Below are positions 35,170 through 44,843 of a DNA stretch of 64,000 bases, in pieces. Source of the DNA: Paenibacillus_E oryzisoli_A (GTDB lineage: Bacteria; Bacillota; Bacilli; Paenibacillales; NBRC-103111); contig NZ_JBCMUN010000017.1 of assembly GCF_050467285.1 (NCBI RefSeq), positions 1 through 64,000 on the forward strand. The letters run 5' to 3'. The notes beneath the pieces are model-generated. The model was not told where the DNA came from. It saw only the letters and a list, made by a program, of their open reading frames with translations, and searched no databases. Positions within the stretch are counted from its first letter, which is position 1; each line of letters starts with the position of its first letter. A program made the position numbers and the translations under genes.

Positions 35170-37035
35170 GGTCAGTGTGATCGGCCGCCGGGTAAACCGC
35201 GCCGTTATGGTCGTGCCTTCGCCAAGCTGCGACTCGATGAACAGCCCCTGCGCCTCGCCGGTGAACAGCTTGATGCGCTCGTTGACGTTGTACAGCCCAT
35301 ACGAGCTGCCGGAACCGTCAGACCGCATCGTCGGCCGCGGCTCGGTCAGCAAGCTTTGGGCAAAAGCAGGCTCCATGCCGATGCCGTCGTCGCGCACGGT
35401 AAGCGTCAGCTCGTCGCGGTCGATGGCCGCGGTGATCGTAATTTTGCCGGTTTTGCCCTTCGACTTGCGAATGCCGTGCAGGAGCGCATTCTCGACGATC
35501 GGCTGAAGCGTCAGCTTCGGAATGGAGAAGACCGATAGCTCCGCTGCTGCATCGGCTCCATCCTCTGACGATCCCGGCGCTTGGATGATGATCGCGAACT
35601 CGAAGCTTTTGGGGAAGCGCGTCTGCTGGATTTCCAGATACACTTTCGCCAGCTCCAGCTCATCCGTCACCGTCACAACATCCTTGCCTTTGTTCAGGCT
35701 GAGCCTGAAATATTTGGCCAAGCTGTCGATCATATGGGAGATGTCCTGGGCGCCGCGGCCGATGGCAATCCAATTAATCGTATCGAGCGTATTGTACAGG
35801 AAGTGCGGATTAATTTGTGCTTGCAGCGCGCGCAGTTGCGCTTCCCGTTCCTGTACCTTGGTGATGTACGTCTCTTCCATCAAATCACGGACGCGGTGAA
35901 TGAGATGATCCACGCTTTTTTCCAACACCTTGAAATCCCCGATTGCCGTCGTGCCGCTGCGGTCCTCCAGTCCTTCCAAACCTTCCCGTTTGATCGCTCT
36001 AATGACCGTCTGCACCCTGCGATTCATCCCCTGCACGATAAACGCCATCAGGATAAAGACGAGAATCAAGAACAGGACCGTAACCCCGGTCAACGTCGCC
36101 ACACTGGAAAATTGGTTGAGTGACACCGCACGCGAATTGATGCCCTTCTTCGGCACCTCAGCGACCAGCTTCCAGCCCGTCGCCTCGATTGTTGTATACA
36201 CAACGTAAAGCTGCTGGTTTTCTTCTTCAATCGGGGAAACGCCTTCCGCGTTCGCTTGGACGGCATGCAGGACTGCGGCAGAGCTTAGCTTCGTACCTAG
36301 GAGCTTTTTGTCGCTATGCAGCACAATTTTGCCGTCCGGCGCCAGCATATAGACGGTCTGATCCTTGTTTAACTGGATGGTCGACAGAATGCTGTCCACC
36401 TGCCGAACGTCCATATCAACGGACAGGACGCCGGGCAAAATATCGTAGTGATCGGGATCTCGCAGCATGCGAAGATTAGAAAAAATATACGTTTCCCCAA
36501 CGTCGATATAATTTTCCAAATACGCACCTGTCCAGGTCATCATTCCGCCCGCCTCGGCGATCTCTCCGTACCATGGCTTGGACTGGATGCTATCGAGCGG
36601 AAAGAAGTTGATTTTTTCATGGGAGAACAACTTATCTTCATCCACATAGATGCGCACCCGATATACATTGAGGTTGGTTTTCGCATTATCGGTAATGTAT
36701 CTAAGCTCCTTTAAAGCATCCAGCTGATCAGCCGGTGTAGCCGCAACCCTCAAATATTTCAGCAAGTTCGGATTGGTGAACAGCGAATTGGACGTGTCGC
36801 GAATCGAGTTGAACTGATGATCCAGGTTGATCTCCGCCTGCTTGAGCGTCTGCAGCATCGTGCGCGTCACTTCTTCTTCGAGAATGTGCGAATACCGCTG
36901 CGAATACAAATACAGAAAGATCGAAGCCGGTATGATGATCAGCACAGCATAGGCAACGAGCCACAGCCTGGCCGCCATCGCTCCCCTAAAAATCAACGAG
37001 AGGTAGTTCCAGTTAATTGTCTTGAATGGTCTCAT
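35155..37035 (-). CDS. YesM-type sensor histidine kinase (second set)
   Basis: A 626-aa membrane kinase. Transmembrane helix 1 is at about 24-45 and helix 2 (VLFLILVFILMAFIV) at about 310-330, with a Cache-like extracellular sensor between. The phosphoacceptor motif is ALQAQINPHFLYNTLDTINW. The ATP-binding part has VRDDGIGM and SSYGLYNVNERI. The response regulator gene lies 15 bp upstream in the same operon, opposite in order to the set at 26398-29717. Confidence 0.92.
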   Translation of the reverse strand: MRPFKTINWNYLSLIFRGAMAARLWLVAYAVLIIIPASIFLYLYSQRYSHILEEEVTRTMLQTLKQAEINLDHQFNSIRDTSNSLFTNPNLLKYLRVAATPADQLDALKELRYITDNAKTNLNVYRVRIYVDEDKLFSHEKINFFPLDSIQSKPWYGEIAEAGGMMTWTGAYLENYIDVGETYIFSNLRMLRDPDHYDILPGVLSVDMDVRQVDSILSTIQLNKDQTVYMLAPDGKIVLHSDKKLLGTKLSSAAVLHAVQANAEGVSPIEEENQQLYVVYTTIEATGWKLVAEVPKKGINSRAVSLNQFSSVATLTGVTVLFLILVFILMAFIVQGMNRRVQTVIRAIKREGLEGLEDRSGTTAIGDFKVLEKSVDHLIHRVRDLMEETYITKVQEREAQLRALQAQINPHFLYNTLDTINWIAIGRGAQDISHMIDSLAKYFRLSLNKGKDVVTVTDELELAKVYLEIQQTRFPKSFEFAIIIQAPGSSEDGADAAAELSVFSIPKLTLQPIVENALLHGIRKSKGKTGKITITAAIDRDELTLTVRDDGIGMEPAFAQSLLTEPRPTMRSDGSGSSYGLYNVNERIKLFTGEAQGLFIESQLGEGTTITARFTRRPITLTEHLS

Positions 37036-37050
37036 GCGGATCGACCGCCT

Positions 37051-38661
37051 TTACATAACTTGTTCGCGAAACGTGCTGGGGCTGTAGCCGGTATATTTTT
37101 TGAAGATTTTACTGAAATAACTCGGGTCCGAATAGCCGACCGCATAGCACACCTCATAGAACTTGGTGCCGGGGTCCTTCAGCATCTCCTTCGCTTTCTC
37201 AATGCGCACCTTCGTCATATATTCGTTGATCGTTTCGCCGGTTTCCTGCTTGAAGAGCAGACATAAGTACGTCGTGGATAAAAAGACTTCCCCCGCCAAG
37301 TCGCCGACCTGCAGGTTCTCGGCATAGCGCTGCTCGATCAAGCTCTTCGTACGTTCGATAACATTATTCGCCTTGCCGCTGCGCTTCTCGCCGATTCGGT
37401 GGCACACGTCATTCAGATAGGCGGCAACGAGCATCCGCAGCTCTTCGAGCGTCTCCTGTTCAAATACGTTGGACATGTGCCCGGTTTCCCGGCTTTCATT
37501 ATTTCGAATACCGACCTCAAGGAGAATTCGATTGGCCAGCAGGAGCAGCTGCAAGCTCACGTTGCGCCCGTAAGCAATGCCATCCGAGCGATTGTGCAGC
37601 AACGACTGATAGATCGCTTGAAGCTCCTCGTCCACCTTTGCGGTGTCCGCCGCTTTCAGGGCGGAGCTCATCCGTTCGTTTTGCGATGGATCGTAGCGGT
37701 AGGCGCCGTCTTCGTCGTGCTCCAGGTTGTCCATGGAGATGATCTGATTTTTACCGAGGAACCACCGCTGGTCCGCGGCTTCCCGTGCTTGGGTATAGGA
37801 GTTGGGAAGCGCACTGAGCAGCTTCGTGCGCTCGCCGACGCCGATTGTGACACTGATTTTGAGATAGCGATGGAGGCTGTCCCGTACCTCTTCCGCCAGC
37901 TTGAACAGCTGGTTCTCCTGGTCTTCTTCCTCCGTCATGCGCAAAATACCGACGAACTCGCCAAGCTGATGCTCGAAGACGTAGCCGCCGATTTCGCGGT
38001 CGATAAGCTCTTGCACGATATTGACGACCGAGTAAGCCAGGAGCTGTTGATCCCGCTCTGAGCGCGTCTGCGCGATCTCGCTGGCGTTATCGATCCGAAT
38101 GGCGATGACCATGTAGGCGCCTTCCAACGGCAGGTTCAGACCAAGGAAATCGATCCGGTCCTGCATGCGCGCAGGGCTGAGCAAATTCTCGCGAATGAGC
38201 CCCATGAGGAACTTCTCCCGCAGCAGCGGCATGCTCTGCGTCAGCTTGTACTGCATCTCGCTGATCAGCCTGCGCTCTTCCCGCTCCGCATCCAGCTGGC
38301 TGACGATCTTCTCAATCACATGACCGAGTTCAGCCAGATTGACCGGTTTGAACATATAATCCACGGCTTTCACCTTCAGTGCCGATTTCAAATATTCTGC
38401 GTCGTCGTGCCCGCTGATGAAGACGATTTTCATATGGGGAAACCGCTCGCTGAGCTGATTCGACATTTGAATGCCATCCATCGCGGGCATGCGCACATCG
38501 GTCAGCACAATGTCCGGCATTTCGCGCTCCACAACCTCTAGACCGGTATCTCCATCGTCCGCCTCGCCGACGACTTCAATGCCATAAGCAGCCCAATCGA
38601 CGTAATGGCACAATCCGTAGCGAACTGTCGGCTCATCGTCGACAATGACTAGTTTGTACAC
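37051..38661 (-). CDS. YesN-type response regulator with AraC domain (second set)
   Basis: A 536-aa regulator. The receiver at 1-120 has VDDEP, the phosphorylation site in VLTDVRMPAMDG and YMFKPV. A long middle segment has predicted coiled-coil and GGDEF-remnant-like character. The AraC DNA-binding domain lies at about 430-536 (VGDLAGEVFLSTTYLCLLFKQETG and FYEVCYAVGYSDPSYFSKIFKKYTG). Likely to control the importer at 31547-35027. Start ATG 38661. Confidence 0.92.
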   Translation of the reverse strand: MYKLVIVDDEPTVRYGLCHYVDWAAYGIEVVGEADDGDTGLEVVEREMPDIVLTDVRMPAMDGIQMSNQLSERFPHMKIVFISGHDDAEYLKSALKVKAVDYMFKPVNLAELGHVIEKIVSQLDAEREERRLISEMQYKLTQSMPLLREKFLMGLIRENLLSPARMQDRIDFLGLNLPLEGAYMVIAIRIDNASEIAQTRSERDQQLLAYSVVNIVQELIDREIGGYVFEHQLGEFVGILRMTEEEDQENQLFKLAEEVRDSLHRYLKISVTIGVGERTKLLSALPNSYTQAREAADQRWFLGKNQIISMDNLEHDEDGAYRYDPSQNERMSSALKAADTAKVDEELQAIYQSLLHNRSDGIAYGRNVSLQLLLLANRILLEVGIRNNESRETGHMSNVFEQETLEELRMLVAAYLNDVCHRIGEKRSGKANNVIERTKSLIEQRYAENLQVGDLAGEVFLSTTYLCLLFKQETGETINEYMTKVRIEKAKEMLKDPGTKFYEVCYAVGYSDPSYFSKIFKKYTGYSPSTFREQVM

Positions 38662-38775
38662 GCTGCAACCACTCCTTTATGCGCAGTTCGTTTCCTCTAT
38701 TATAGCTGTGTTGCCCAGCGGCACCATAGGAGCATCTTATGATTTCTGGTGGATTCTTTAAGTTGGTGGTTCCGC

Positions 38776-38823
38776 CCCTATGAAAAACTGCAAATAAGTC
38801 CTTCGACATGTCGAAGGACTTAT
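38776..38823 (+). pseudogene. Remnant of an AraC-family C terminus
   Basis: In one plus-strand frame this stretch reads YEKLQISPSTCRRTYA, close to the C-terminal end KKQQISPSTYRRTYRI of the intact AraC regulator at 48698-49477. About fifteen residues remain; nothing recognisable lies upstream. Positions 38794-38823 also form a perfect 30-bp DNA palindrome. The rest of the 38662-38977 gap holds no clear gene. The match is short, so chance similarity cannot be excluded. Confidence 0.4.
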
Positions 38824-38977
38824 GCTGATCTACCCGCACAACGCCATTCGGCGGGTCTATGTATAGAAAAAAGCTCCGCTTATTCGCGAACCGCATCTCT
38901 TTCCCCTGTTTCTTGCTTTGAAGAAACGATATAATCGGAGCAGAATAGCTTGCAATTGTGAGGAGGAAGTCCCCCCC

Positions 38978-39808
38978 ATGACAAAGTCAGTTCTTCACCA
39001 GTCCTGCGTCATTTATGCTAATTATTTCACACACACAAAGCCCCATGCTGTTAAGTATAAAGATGGATTGAATTTCTACCTGTTTCGGCTTCAGGCAGAA
39101 GGCACTTGTCGCGCGCTGGTGAAAGGAAAATACGAAACCATCATCCCCGGCGATCTGCTTATCTACTCTCCCGAAGAGCCGTACGAACTGGACGTTCATC
39201 CACGACGCGCTCCAGATGCGGACACGGTTCAGCCCGTCGGAGACTTTTTCCTGATTGGCAAAGGAGAATGGCTGGATTCGTGGTGGAGAAACAAGGACCT
39301 GCCAACCAGAACGAATATCGGTTTTGACGATACGGTCATTACCCTTTGGAAGCATATTATCCGCGAAAAGCAAAAAGTTATGCAGAACCAGGAAGAGATC
39401 ATGGACTATCTTTTAAGAACGCTTTGTTTGACGTTGGAACAAGTCATTCAAATTAAGCAGAGAACCAAGGGGGCAGATACGGCATATAAACTTAAGCTAT
39501 TCATTGAAAATCATGCCAGCGAACCTATCAATTTGGAACAAATATCGGCTTCCGTCGGATTAAGCGTATCTCGCTGTTCGTTTCTATTCAAAGCCGCCTT
39601 CGGCCAGTCGCTGTTCGCTTACTGTATTGACGTCAGGCTGAAGCTTTCACAGCAGCAAGTGCTCTATAGCAATCTTGCACTGGAGCAAATTGCCGAAAAT
39701 ACAGGCTTCCAGAACTATCCCCACTTCTGCCGAGCGTTTCGTGACCGATTTGGACATCCCCCCGGGGAATATCGACGTAAATTCGGATTCCGGTTCAATC
39801 ATGATTAA
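38978..39808 (+). CDS. AraC-family transcriptional regulator
   Basis: A 276-aa one-component regulator. An N-terminal cupin-like sensor has TCRALVKGKYETIIPGDLLIYSPEEPYEL. The C-terminal double helix-turn-helix has INLEQISASVGLSVSRCSFLFKAAFGQS and LEQIAENTGFQNYPHFCRAFRDRFGHPPGEYRR. Start is ATG 38978, 11 nt after GAGGAGG. It converges on the FAD oxidoreductase gene with a 5-bp gap, so its target may be that gene or a distant one. Confidence 0.88.
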   Translation: MTKSVLHQSCVIYANYFTHTKPHAVKYKDGLNFYLFRLQAEGTCRALVKGKYETIIPGDLLIYSPEEPYELDVHPRRAPDADTVQPVGDFFLIGKGEWLDSWWRNKDLPTRTNIGFDDTVITLWKHIIREKQKVMQNQEEIMDYLLRTLCLTLEQVIQIKQRTKGADTAYKLKLFIENHASEPINLEQISASVGLSVSRCSFLFKAAFGQSLFAYCIDVRLKLSQQQVLYSNLALEQIAENTGFQNYPHFCRAFRDRFGHPPGEYRRKFGFRFNHD

Positions 39809-39813
39809 TGTTG

Positions 39814-41322
39814 TCAGTCGGCTTTTGTAGCTAATACCTGCTTCTCTTGAACGAGTACAGCATGTAGCTGTTCATAGCTTACATTCTGAACGATGCCGTC
39901 CCCATCCAGCGCAAGTGCGGCTGCTGTCGCCGCGGATTGCCCCAGAATCATAAATACGGGCTCCATCCGGATCGAGCCATAGGCTGCATGAGTAGCGGAA
40001 ACACAGACTGGGACAATGAGATTGGTGCACTCTGTCCGTTTTGGTACAAGCGCCCGATAACTGATCGGATAAGGCGCTTGTAATTTCACATAGAATCCGC
40101 CTTCCGTACTGACATGTCCTTCATCGTTTACATAGTATTGGGTGTGGTGGGAATCCATAGCGTAAGAGCCCATTCCAACGGAGTCCGGCACCGGGCGATC
40201 CAACTTAACCACATGCTCTGTCACCACATAATCGCTAATCATTCTACGGGATTCTCTGACATACAGTTGGGGAGTCCAATGGCCGGTTTCGATAAACTCA
40301 TCCAACGGCAGACCCCACGGCTTGTATACCGCCCGAATGTCCTCAGGCACCCTCGGATGATTCTGGATAGTCCACACGTAACCTTGCTGATAGATGCGGT
40401 GGGCATTCCAAATCTCTTCTCGGGTGCGGTAATCCGCTTCCGCAAATCTATGATTCATTCCGTTGTAATCTGTAGAAATACCGCTGTTGTTATTGGAATC
40501 TGTCTTATCTGGTGTTACCCGGTTCAATTTAAAAAATTTAGAGCATTGCCCTTGCTCAATAGCGCGGAACAAAATTTCATAATCGCCTTCGTCATACCCC
40601 TCAGGCTTTTCAATCTCCAGACGATTGTCCGGATTGTTCGTTAAACACATGCGGAAATTATAGGCTTGAAGCTTGTTGTCCCCATCGCCAAAATTTCCCC
40701 CCCGGTCCGGATTAACACGCAAAAGCAAACCGCTCGAAGGCACTCCTTTGATTACATACGGGTCGATACCGCTGGGAAGTTCATTAAGTTCATCTCCGGG
40801 ATGAATGCCGTTTAATGTCTCCCCGTATTGTGAATTGGACTCCCGGCCGATAAAATAGGATACGCCCGATTTGCCCATCAAATCTCCTTCGTAAGTAGCG
40901 TCGATAAATATCCGGCCACTATACACATTTCCGGATTCCATAAGGATGGAGACGATATTTGATCCTTGCTTGATCACCCCGTCCTTTAGTTCGAGCCTTT
41001 CCCCGTAAATCACTTCGATGTTGTTTTCCGCTATAAGCTCTTGCAAAACTTCTAGCGCTACCTTGGGTTCAAACAGCCAGCGAACCCCGTCTTCCGAATA
41101 TTTCCGGGCTACCCGCCGGTAAAACTCCAGGGCCAATCCTCCGATGGCCTCCTTCATCCCTACATCCGTATCTCCGAGACCTCCGGTAGTCAATCCCCCG
41201 ATCCGCTGACTTGGCTCGATCACCACTACGCTTTTACCCATTTTTTTAGCTTGTATAGCGGCAATAATACCTGCCGCCGTCCCACCGTAAATTACAATAT
41301 CATACTGTTCATCCTGTTTCAT
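39814..41322 (-). CDS. FAD-dependent oxidoreductase (FAD_oxidored family)
   Basis: A 502-aa flavoprotein. The N-terminal Rossmann fold carries YGGTAAGIIAAIQAKKMGKS and then EPSQRIGGLTTGGLGDTD, typical of the PF12831-type family often found in polysaccharide-use clusters. RIFIDATYEGDLMGKSGV is a second signature. Substrate unknown. Start ATG 41322 (MKQDEQYD) because GGAGGAGG sits 6 nt upstream; ATG 41328 would touch the site. No signal peptide. Confidence 0.85.
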   Translation of the reverse strand: MKQDEQYDIVIYGGTAAGIIAAIQAKKMGKSVVVIEPSQRIGGLTTGGLGDTDVGMKEAIGGLALEFYRRVARKYSEDGVRWLFEPKVALEVLQELIAENNIEVIYGERLELKDGVIKQGSNIVSILMESGNVYSGRIFIDATYEGDLMGKSGVSYFIGRESNSQYGETLNGIHPGDELNELPSGIDPYVIKGVPSSGLLLRVNPDRGGNFGDGDNKLQAYNFRMCLTNNPDNRLEIEKPEGYDEGDYEILFRAIEQGQCSKFFKLNRVTPDKTDSNNNSGISTDYNGMNHRFAEADYRTREEIWNAHRIYQQGYVWTIQNHPRVPEDIRAVYKPWGLPLDEFIETGHWTPQLYVRESRRMISDYVVTEHVVKLDRPVPDSVGMGSYAMDSHHTQYYVNDEGHVSTEGGFYVKLQAPYPISYRALVPKRTECTNLIVPVCVSATHAAYGSIRMEPVFMILGQSAATAAALALDGDGIVQNVSYEQLHAVLVQEKQVLATKAD

Positions 41323-41447
41323 ATTCATCCTCCTCCATCATGTTCTCGCTTACAACCACAATTATAAAACGATGACCAATCTGACGAGAATGATGAATCT
41401 TCCTTTCCACTTGATAAATCTTACTGTTTTTCAAAATAGTTGTATTC

Positions 41448-42500
41448 TCAGGTTACGGGCGATATGCCTGGTGCGGCGGTCGTCTCCCCTGTGAAAAAAT
41501 CACCCTGTATGCGAATATGCTCATACGGCAGCGTTGGGTTGGCGATCCGCCACAGCATGCGGTCCGCCGCCCTGTACCCCGTCTCGCTGATCGGCAGCAG
41601 CGGGCGGGTAAACAGCGGGAGCGTGTCCGGCTGCTCGTTCAGCAGGCCGACGAGCGAAATATCTTCGGGCACACGGAGGCCCAGCTCCCGGCATGCCGCA
41701 TAGACGTCGGCGACCTCGCCGTCGACGCCGCACAGGATGGCGCTCGGACGATGCGCCTGGATTCGTTCGCGGAGCTCGCTGCGCAGCCGCTCCGATCCTT
41801 GCCGCTCGCCCGTGGAGTGCAGCGCGGGATCTGTTGCGATGCCGGAGAGCCGCATCGCATAGTCAAAAGCTTGCCAGCGCAGCACGAACCCGCGCTGCAC
41901 ATACGTGGTGCCCACGTACATGATGCGTTCGTGGCCAAGGCTTCTTAGGTGTGCGACGGCTTGGCATGTCGCCTCATAGACGTCCCAGATCACGCTGTCG
42001 ATCTTGACGCCGGACGGCGGGAAGCTGAGCAGGATGCGCGGCACCGGCAGTTCGAACAATGGCCGCTCCCAGGTCTGCGGCAAAATGCTCGGTGCGATAA
42101 ACACGCCGTCCGCATAATGCACGTCGTTCTCTTCGAGCCAGCCGGCCATCGCCTCCTCGCGGATCGCTTTGGGCAGCTGCAGCAGCTCGATTCGGTGGCC
42201 GAACGAGAAGAAGCGGTCCTGCAGCCCCTGCAGCAATCGGACGTTGTAAGGAACGGACTCCGCGGTTTGGATGAGCAGAAAACGCATGCGTTCACTCGGA
42301 TATGGCGCGATGTGGTCGAGCCGCAGGCTGCGGATCTGATCCATCGTATAGTAGCCGAGCTTCTCGGCGGTCAGTACGATGAGCTGGCGGGTCGCCTCGG
42401 ACATGCCGGGCTTGCCTTTGAGCGCTTTGGAGACGGTCTGGACCGTTATGCCCAGCTCTCGGGCAATCGTGCGCAGCGTGACGGACTTGCGGACAGGCAT
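41448..42500 (-). CDS. LacI-family transcriptional regulator
   Basis: A 350-aa repressor. The N-terminal HTH is VTLRTIARELGITVQTVSKALKGKPGMSEATRQ; the usual hinge and a periplasmic-binding-protein-like sugar-sensing domain follow (SAILCGVDGEVADVYAACRELGLRVPEDISLVG). Divergent from the FAD oxidoreductase and SGNH genes at 42647-44737, whose shared upstream region has a TATAAT at 42603-42608. Repression of that pair is likely; the operator was not identified. Confidence 0.9.
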   Translation of the reverse strand: MPVRKSVTLRTIARELGITVQTVSKALKGKPGMSEATRQLIVLTAEKLGYYTMDQIRSLRLDHIAPYPSERMRFLLIQTAESVPYNVRLLQGLQDRFFSFGHRIELLQLPKAIREEAMAGWLEENDVHYADGVFIAPSILPQTWERPLFELPVPRILLSFPPSGVKIDSVIWDVYEATCQAVAHLRSLGHERIMYVGTTYVQRGFVLRWQAFDYAMRLSGIATDPALHSTGERQGSERLRSELRERIQAHRPSAILCGVDGEVADVYAACRELGLRVPEDISLVGLLNEQPDTLPLFTRPLLPISETGYRAADRMLWRIANPTLPYEHIRIQGDFFTGETTAAPGISPVT

Positions 42501-42646
42501 AGCGGGATACCTCCTTCTTCGATGCGTGTTCTTTTTCTCATCATAGCATGCGCAATTTTTACGTTAAACAAAAATTAAACTAGTTCCTTAGGTTGCGGCT
42601 TCTATAATGAGAAGCAAGACAGCTATTTCAAGGAGGACGAAATGTT

Positions 42647-44053
42647 ATGACAAATATGAAAACTACCGTTACGATTCCCGCTCAGCAGCTTGCGGTCAGT
42701 TATACCCCCGATGTCGTCGTCATCGGCGGCGGCGCCACGGGCGTTGCCGCTGCGATTGCGGCAGCGCGGGAGGGCGCAGACACGTTGCTGATCGAGCAGC
42801 GGGGTTATCTCGGCGGCATGGGAACCGCAGCATTGGTGCCGGCTTTTTGCCCTTATACGGATGGAGAGAAACCGGTCATCCGGGGCATTGGCCTCGACCT
42901 GCTCGAGAAGATGAAACAGGCGGCAGGGCCGAATTTTCTGGAGCGGTACAAAGAGCTGCTCGATTGGGTGCCGATCGACGTTGAGACGCTGAAGCGCGTC
43001 TACGATGCCGAAGTGCTCGCGAGCGGCGCAAAGGTGCTGTTCCACACGGTCGCGGATCAAGTGCTCCTGGACGGCGACCGCATCAGCGGCATCGTGATTT
43101 CCAACAAGACGGGTCGCTCGGTCGTCCAAGCGAAGCTGTACATCGACGCTTCCGGCGATGCGGATTTGGCGGCACTGGCCGGCGTGCCGTTCCAAGTCGG
43201 CGGCGAGCAAGGTGAGCTGCAGCCGGGCACGATGTGCTATGTCGTGACAGGCGCAGATAAGGCGCGGTACGACCAGTACTTGAAGGAAAGCGGCCACCAT
43301 CCGCAACAGGAAGAGCTCGTATCGGAAGCGCAGCGGAACGGCGATCTGCCCGAAGGCCGCAAGCGCATCTCCGGCAAAGCGTGGATTACGGATAGCGTTG
43401 TCGGTTTTAATTTCGGGCATATTTTTGGCATCGACGGGACCAAAGCGGAAGATTTGACGCGCGCAGCGATTGAGGGGCGGCAGTTGATTGAGACGCAGAT
43501 CCGCTTTTTGAAAAAATATGTGCCTGGCTTTGAGAACATCGTGCTCGTCCACTCCGGCGATCAGATCGGCATTCGCGAAACCCGCCGGATTCAAGGAGAT
43601 TACACGCTCGTTGTCGAAGATTTCTTATCGATGCGCACGTTTGAAGACGACATCGCCCGCAACTCGTACTTCATCGACATCCACCTCGCCAATGCAGGGG
43701 CGGCTATGACGATCAAGCACTTGCCCAAAGGCAAGTCGCACGGCGTCCCTTACCGCTGCATGCTGCCGCAGGGCAGGTCGAACCTGATCGTGGCGGGACG
43801 CTCCGTGTCGTCCGACCGGCCTGTGCAAGGCTCGCTGCGCGTCATGCCGAACTGCTTCGCCATGGGCGAAGCCGCAGGCATCGCCGCGGCGATGGCGGGC
43901 GCGGACGACACAGGCTTCCGCGACATCTCGGTGCCGGAGCTGCAGCGCAGACTCGTCGCGCACGGCGCGTGGCTGGGCGAGCGCCCGGGGCAGGCGGACG
44001 TAGAACAGGAAGTCGCCGCGAGCGATGTGACGTTTGAGGCGGAGTGCAAGTAG
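42647..44053 (+). CDS. FAD-dependent oxidoreductase (FAD_oxidored family)
   Basis: A 468-aa flavoprotein related to the one at 39814. The dinucleotide fold is DVVVIGGGATGVAAAIAAAREGADTLLIE followed by YLGGMGTA. KLYIDASGDADLAALAGVPFQ and a C-terminal MPNCFAMGEAAGIAAAMA complete the FAD site. Start ATG 42647 after AAGGAGG. It is followed by an SGNH hydrolase gene on the same strand, with a pentanucleotide repeat between them. Probably a LacI-controlled sugar-linked oxidation, substrate unknown. Confidence 0.85.
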   Translation: MTNMKTTVTIPAQQLAVSYTPDVVVIGGGATGVAAAIAAAREGADTLLIEQRGYLGGMGTAALVPAFCPYTDGEKPVIRGIGLDLLEKMKQAAGPNFLERYKELLDWVPIDVETLKRVYDAEVLASGAKVLFHTVADQVLLDGDRISGIVISNKTGRSVVQAKLYIDASGDADLAALAGVPFQVGGEQGELQPGTMCYVVTGADKARYDQYLKESGHHPQQEELVSEAQRNGDLPEGRKRISGKAWITDSVVGFNFGHIFGIDGTKAEDLTRAAIEGRQLIETQIRFLKKYVPGFENIVLVHSGDQIGIRETRRIQGDYTLVVEDFLSMRTFEDDIARNSYFIDIHLANAGAAMTIKHLPKGKSHGVPYRCMLPQGRSNLIVAGRSVSSDRPVQGSLRVMPNCFAMGEAAGIAAAMAGADDTGFRDISVPELQRRLVAHGAWLGERPGQADVEQEVAASDVTFEAECK

Positions 44054-44054
44054 G

Positions 44055-44079
44055 CTTGACTTGGCTTGGCTTGGCTTGG
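44055..44079 (+). repeat. CTTGG pentanucleotide tandem repeat
   Basis: Five tandem units, one CTTGA and four CTTGG, directly after the oxidoreductase stop codon. Repeats of this type can vary in number by slippage. It lies in the 72-bp gap between two operon genes. Confidence 0.85.
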
Positions 44080-44125
44080 CGAGCGATCGAGGCGCAGGAC
44101 AGGAATTAAAGGAGATGCATTCGGC

Positions 44126-44737
44126 ATGAGCAGCAAATGGACAGGAAAATCCTGGGGCACCCTCGGGGACAGTATTACCGAAGCCGGCGGCTACCAGCCG
44201 CTGGTGCAAGCGGAGCTGGGCTTCGCGCGCGTCATGAACTACGGTCGCAGCGGCTGTCCGATGACCGCTGGCGGTGACCGTGATTATGGCGCAACGACTC
44301 ACGTGGGTAAAGAAATCGACACGACGCTGGATTGCGTCACGATTTTTGCCGGCGTCAACGATTTCCGCCTGGATAAACCGATCGGTGAACTGGGAACGGA
44401 CGATATTTATACATTTTATGGGGCGTATGCTTCAGTCATTGAGGATATTTTGACGAAAAATCCGGCCTGCCGGCTGAGTCTCTGGACACCGCTGCAGCGG
44501 GATAAAGACCAGTATGACATTTTCTATGTCAATGCGGCAGGACACCGGCTGTCCGACTACGCGGACGCGGTTGTCGCGATCGGGCGCCGCTATGCGCTGC
44601 CCGTGCTCAATTTGTATGCAGAGAGCGGGTTCACGAAGCTGACGATGGCGCATTTTACGTCGGATGGGCTGCATCCGAATGAGACAGGGCACAGGCGAAT
44701 CGCAGATATGGTCGTACCGTTTCTGAATCGGTTATAG
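44126..44737 (+). CDS. SGNH/GDSL hydrolase
   Basis: A 203-aa esterase-type protein with the SGNH blocks: nucleophile serine in LGDSITEAGG, GRSG, oxyanion asparagine in GVNDF, and the D-x-x-H pair in SDGLHPNETGH. No signal peptide. Start ATG 44126, 11 nt after AAGGAG; the frame extends to 44066 through repeat sequence with no site. Probably a cytoplasmic acyl or acetyl esterase for a carbohydrate. Confidence 0.85.
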   Translation: MSSKWTGKSWGTLGDSITEAGGYQPLVQAELGFARVMNYGRSGCPMTAGGDRDYGATTHVGKEIDTTLDCVTIFAGVNDFRLDKPIGELGTDDIYTFYGAYASVIEDILTKNPACRLSLWTPLQRDKDQYDIFYVNAAGHRLSDYADAVVAIGRRYALPVLNLYAESGFTKLTMAHFTSDGLHPNETGHRRIADMVVPFLNRL

Positions 44738-44800
44738 GAGGTGCCGTTCCCTTTCATCGTTAGGCCACTTGGCTGCATTGGGGGCTGCCCGAGAACGCAC

Positions 44801-44830
44801 AAAGCCCGCGCTAGGGATAGCGCGGGCTTT
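44801..44830. terminator. Bidirectional terminator between SGNH and aldolase genes
   Basis: A perfect 13-bp stem, AAAGCCCGCGCTA with its complement, and a GGGA loop between two converging genes. A-rich and T-rich ends are part of the stem. Confidence 0.85.
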
Positions 44831-44843
44831 GCTATTGTCTCGT

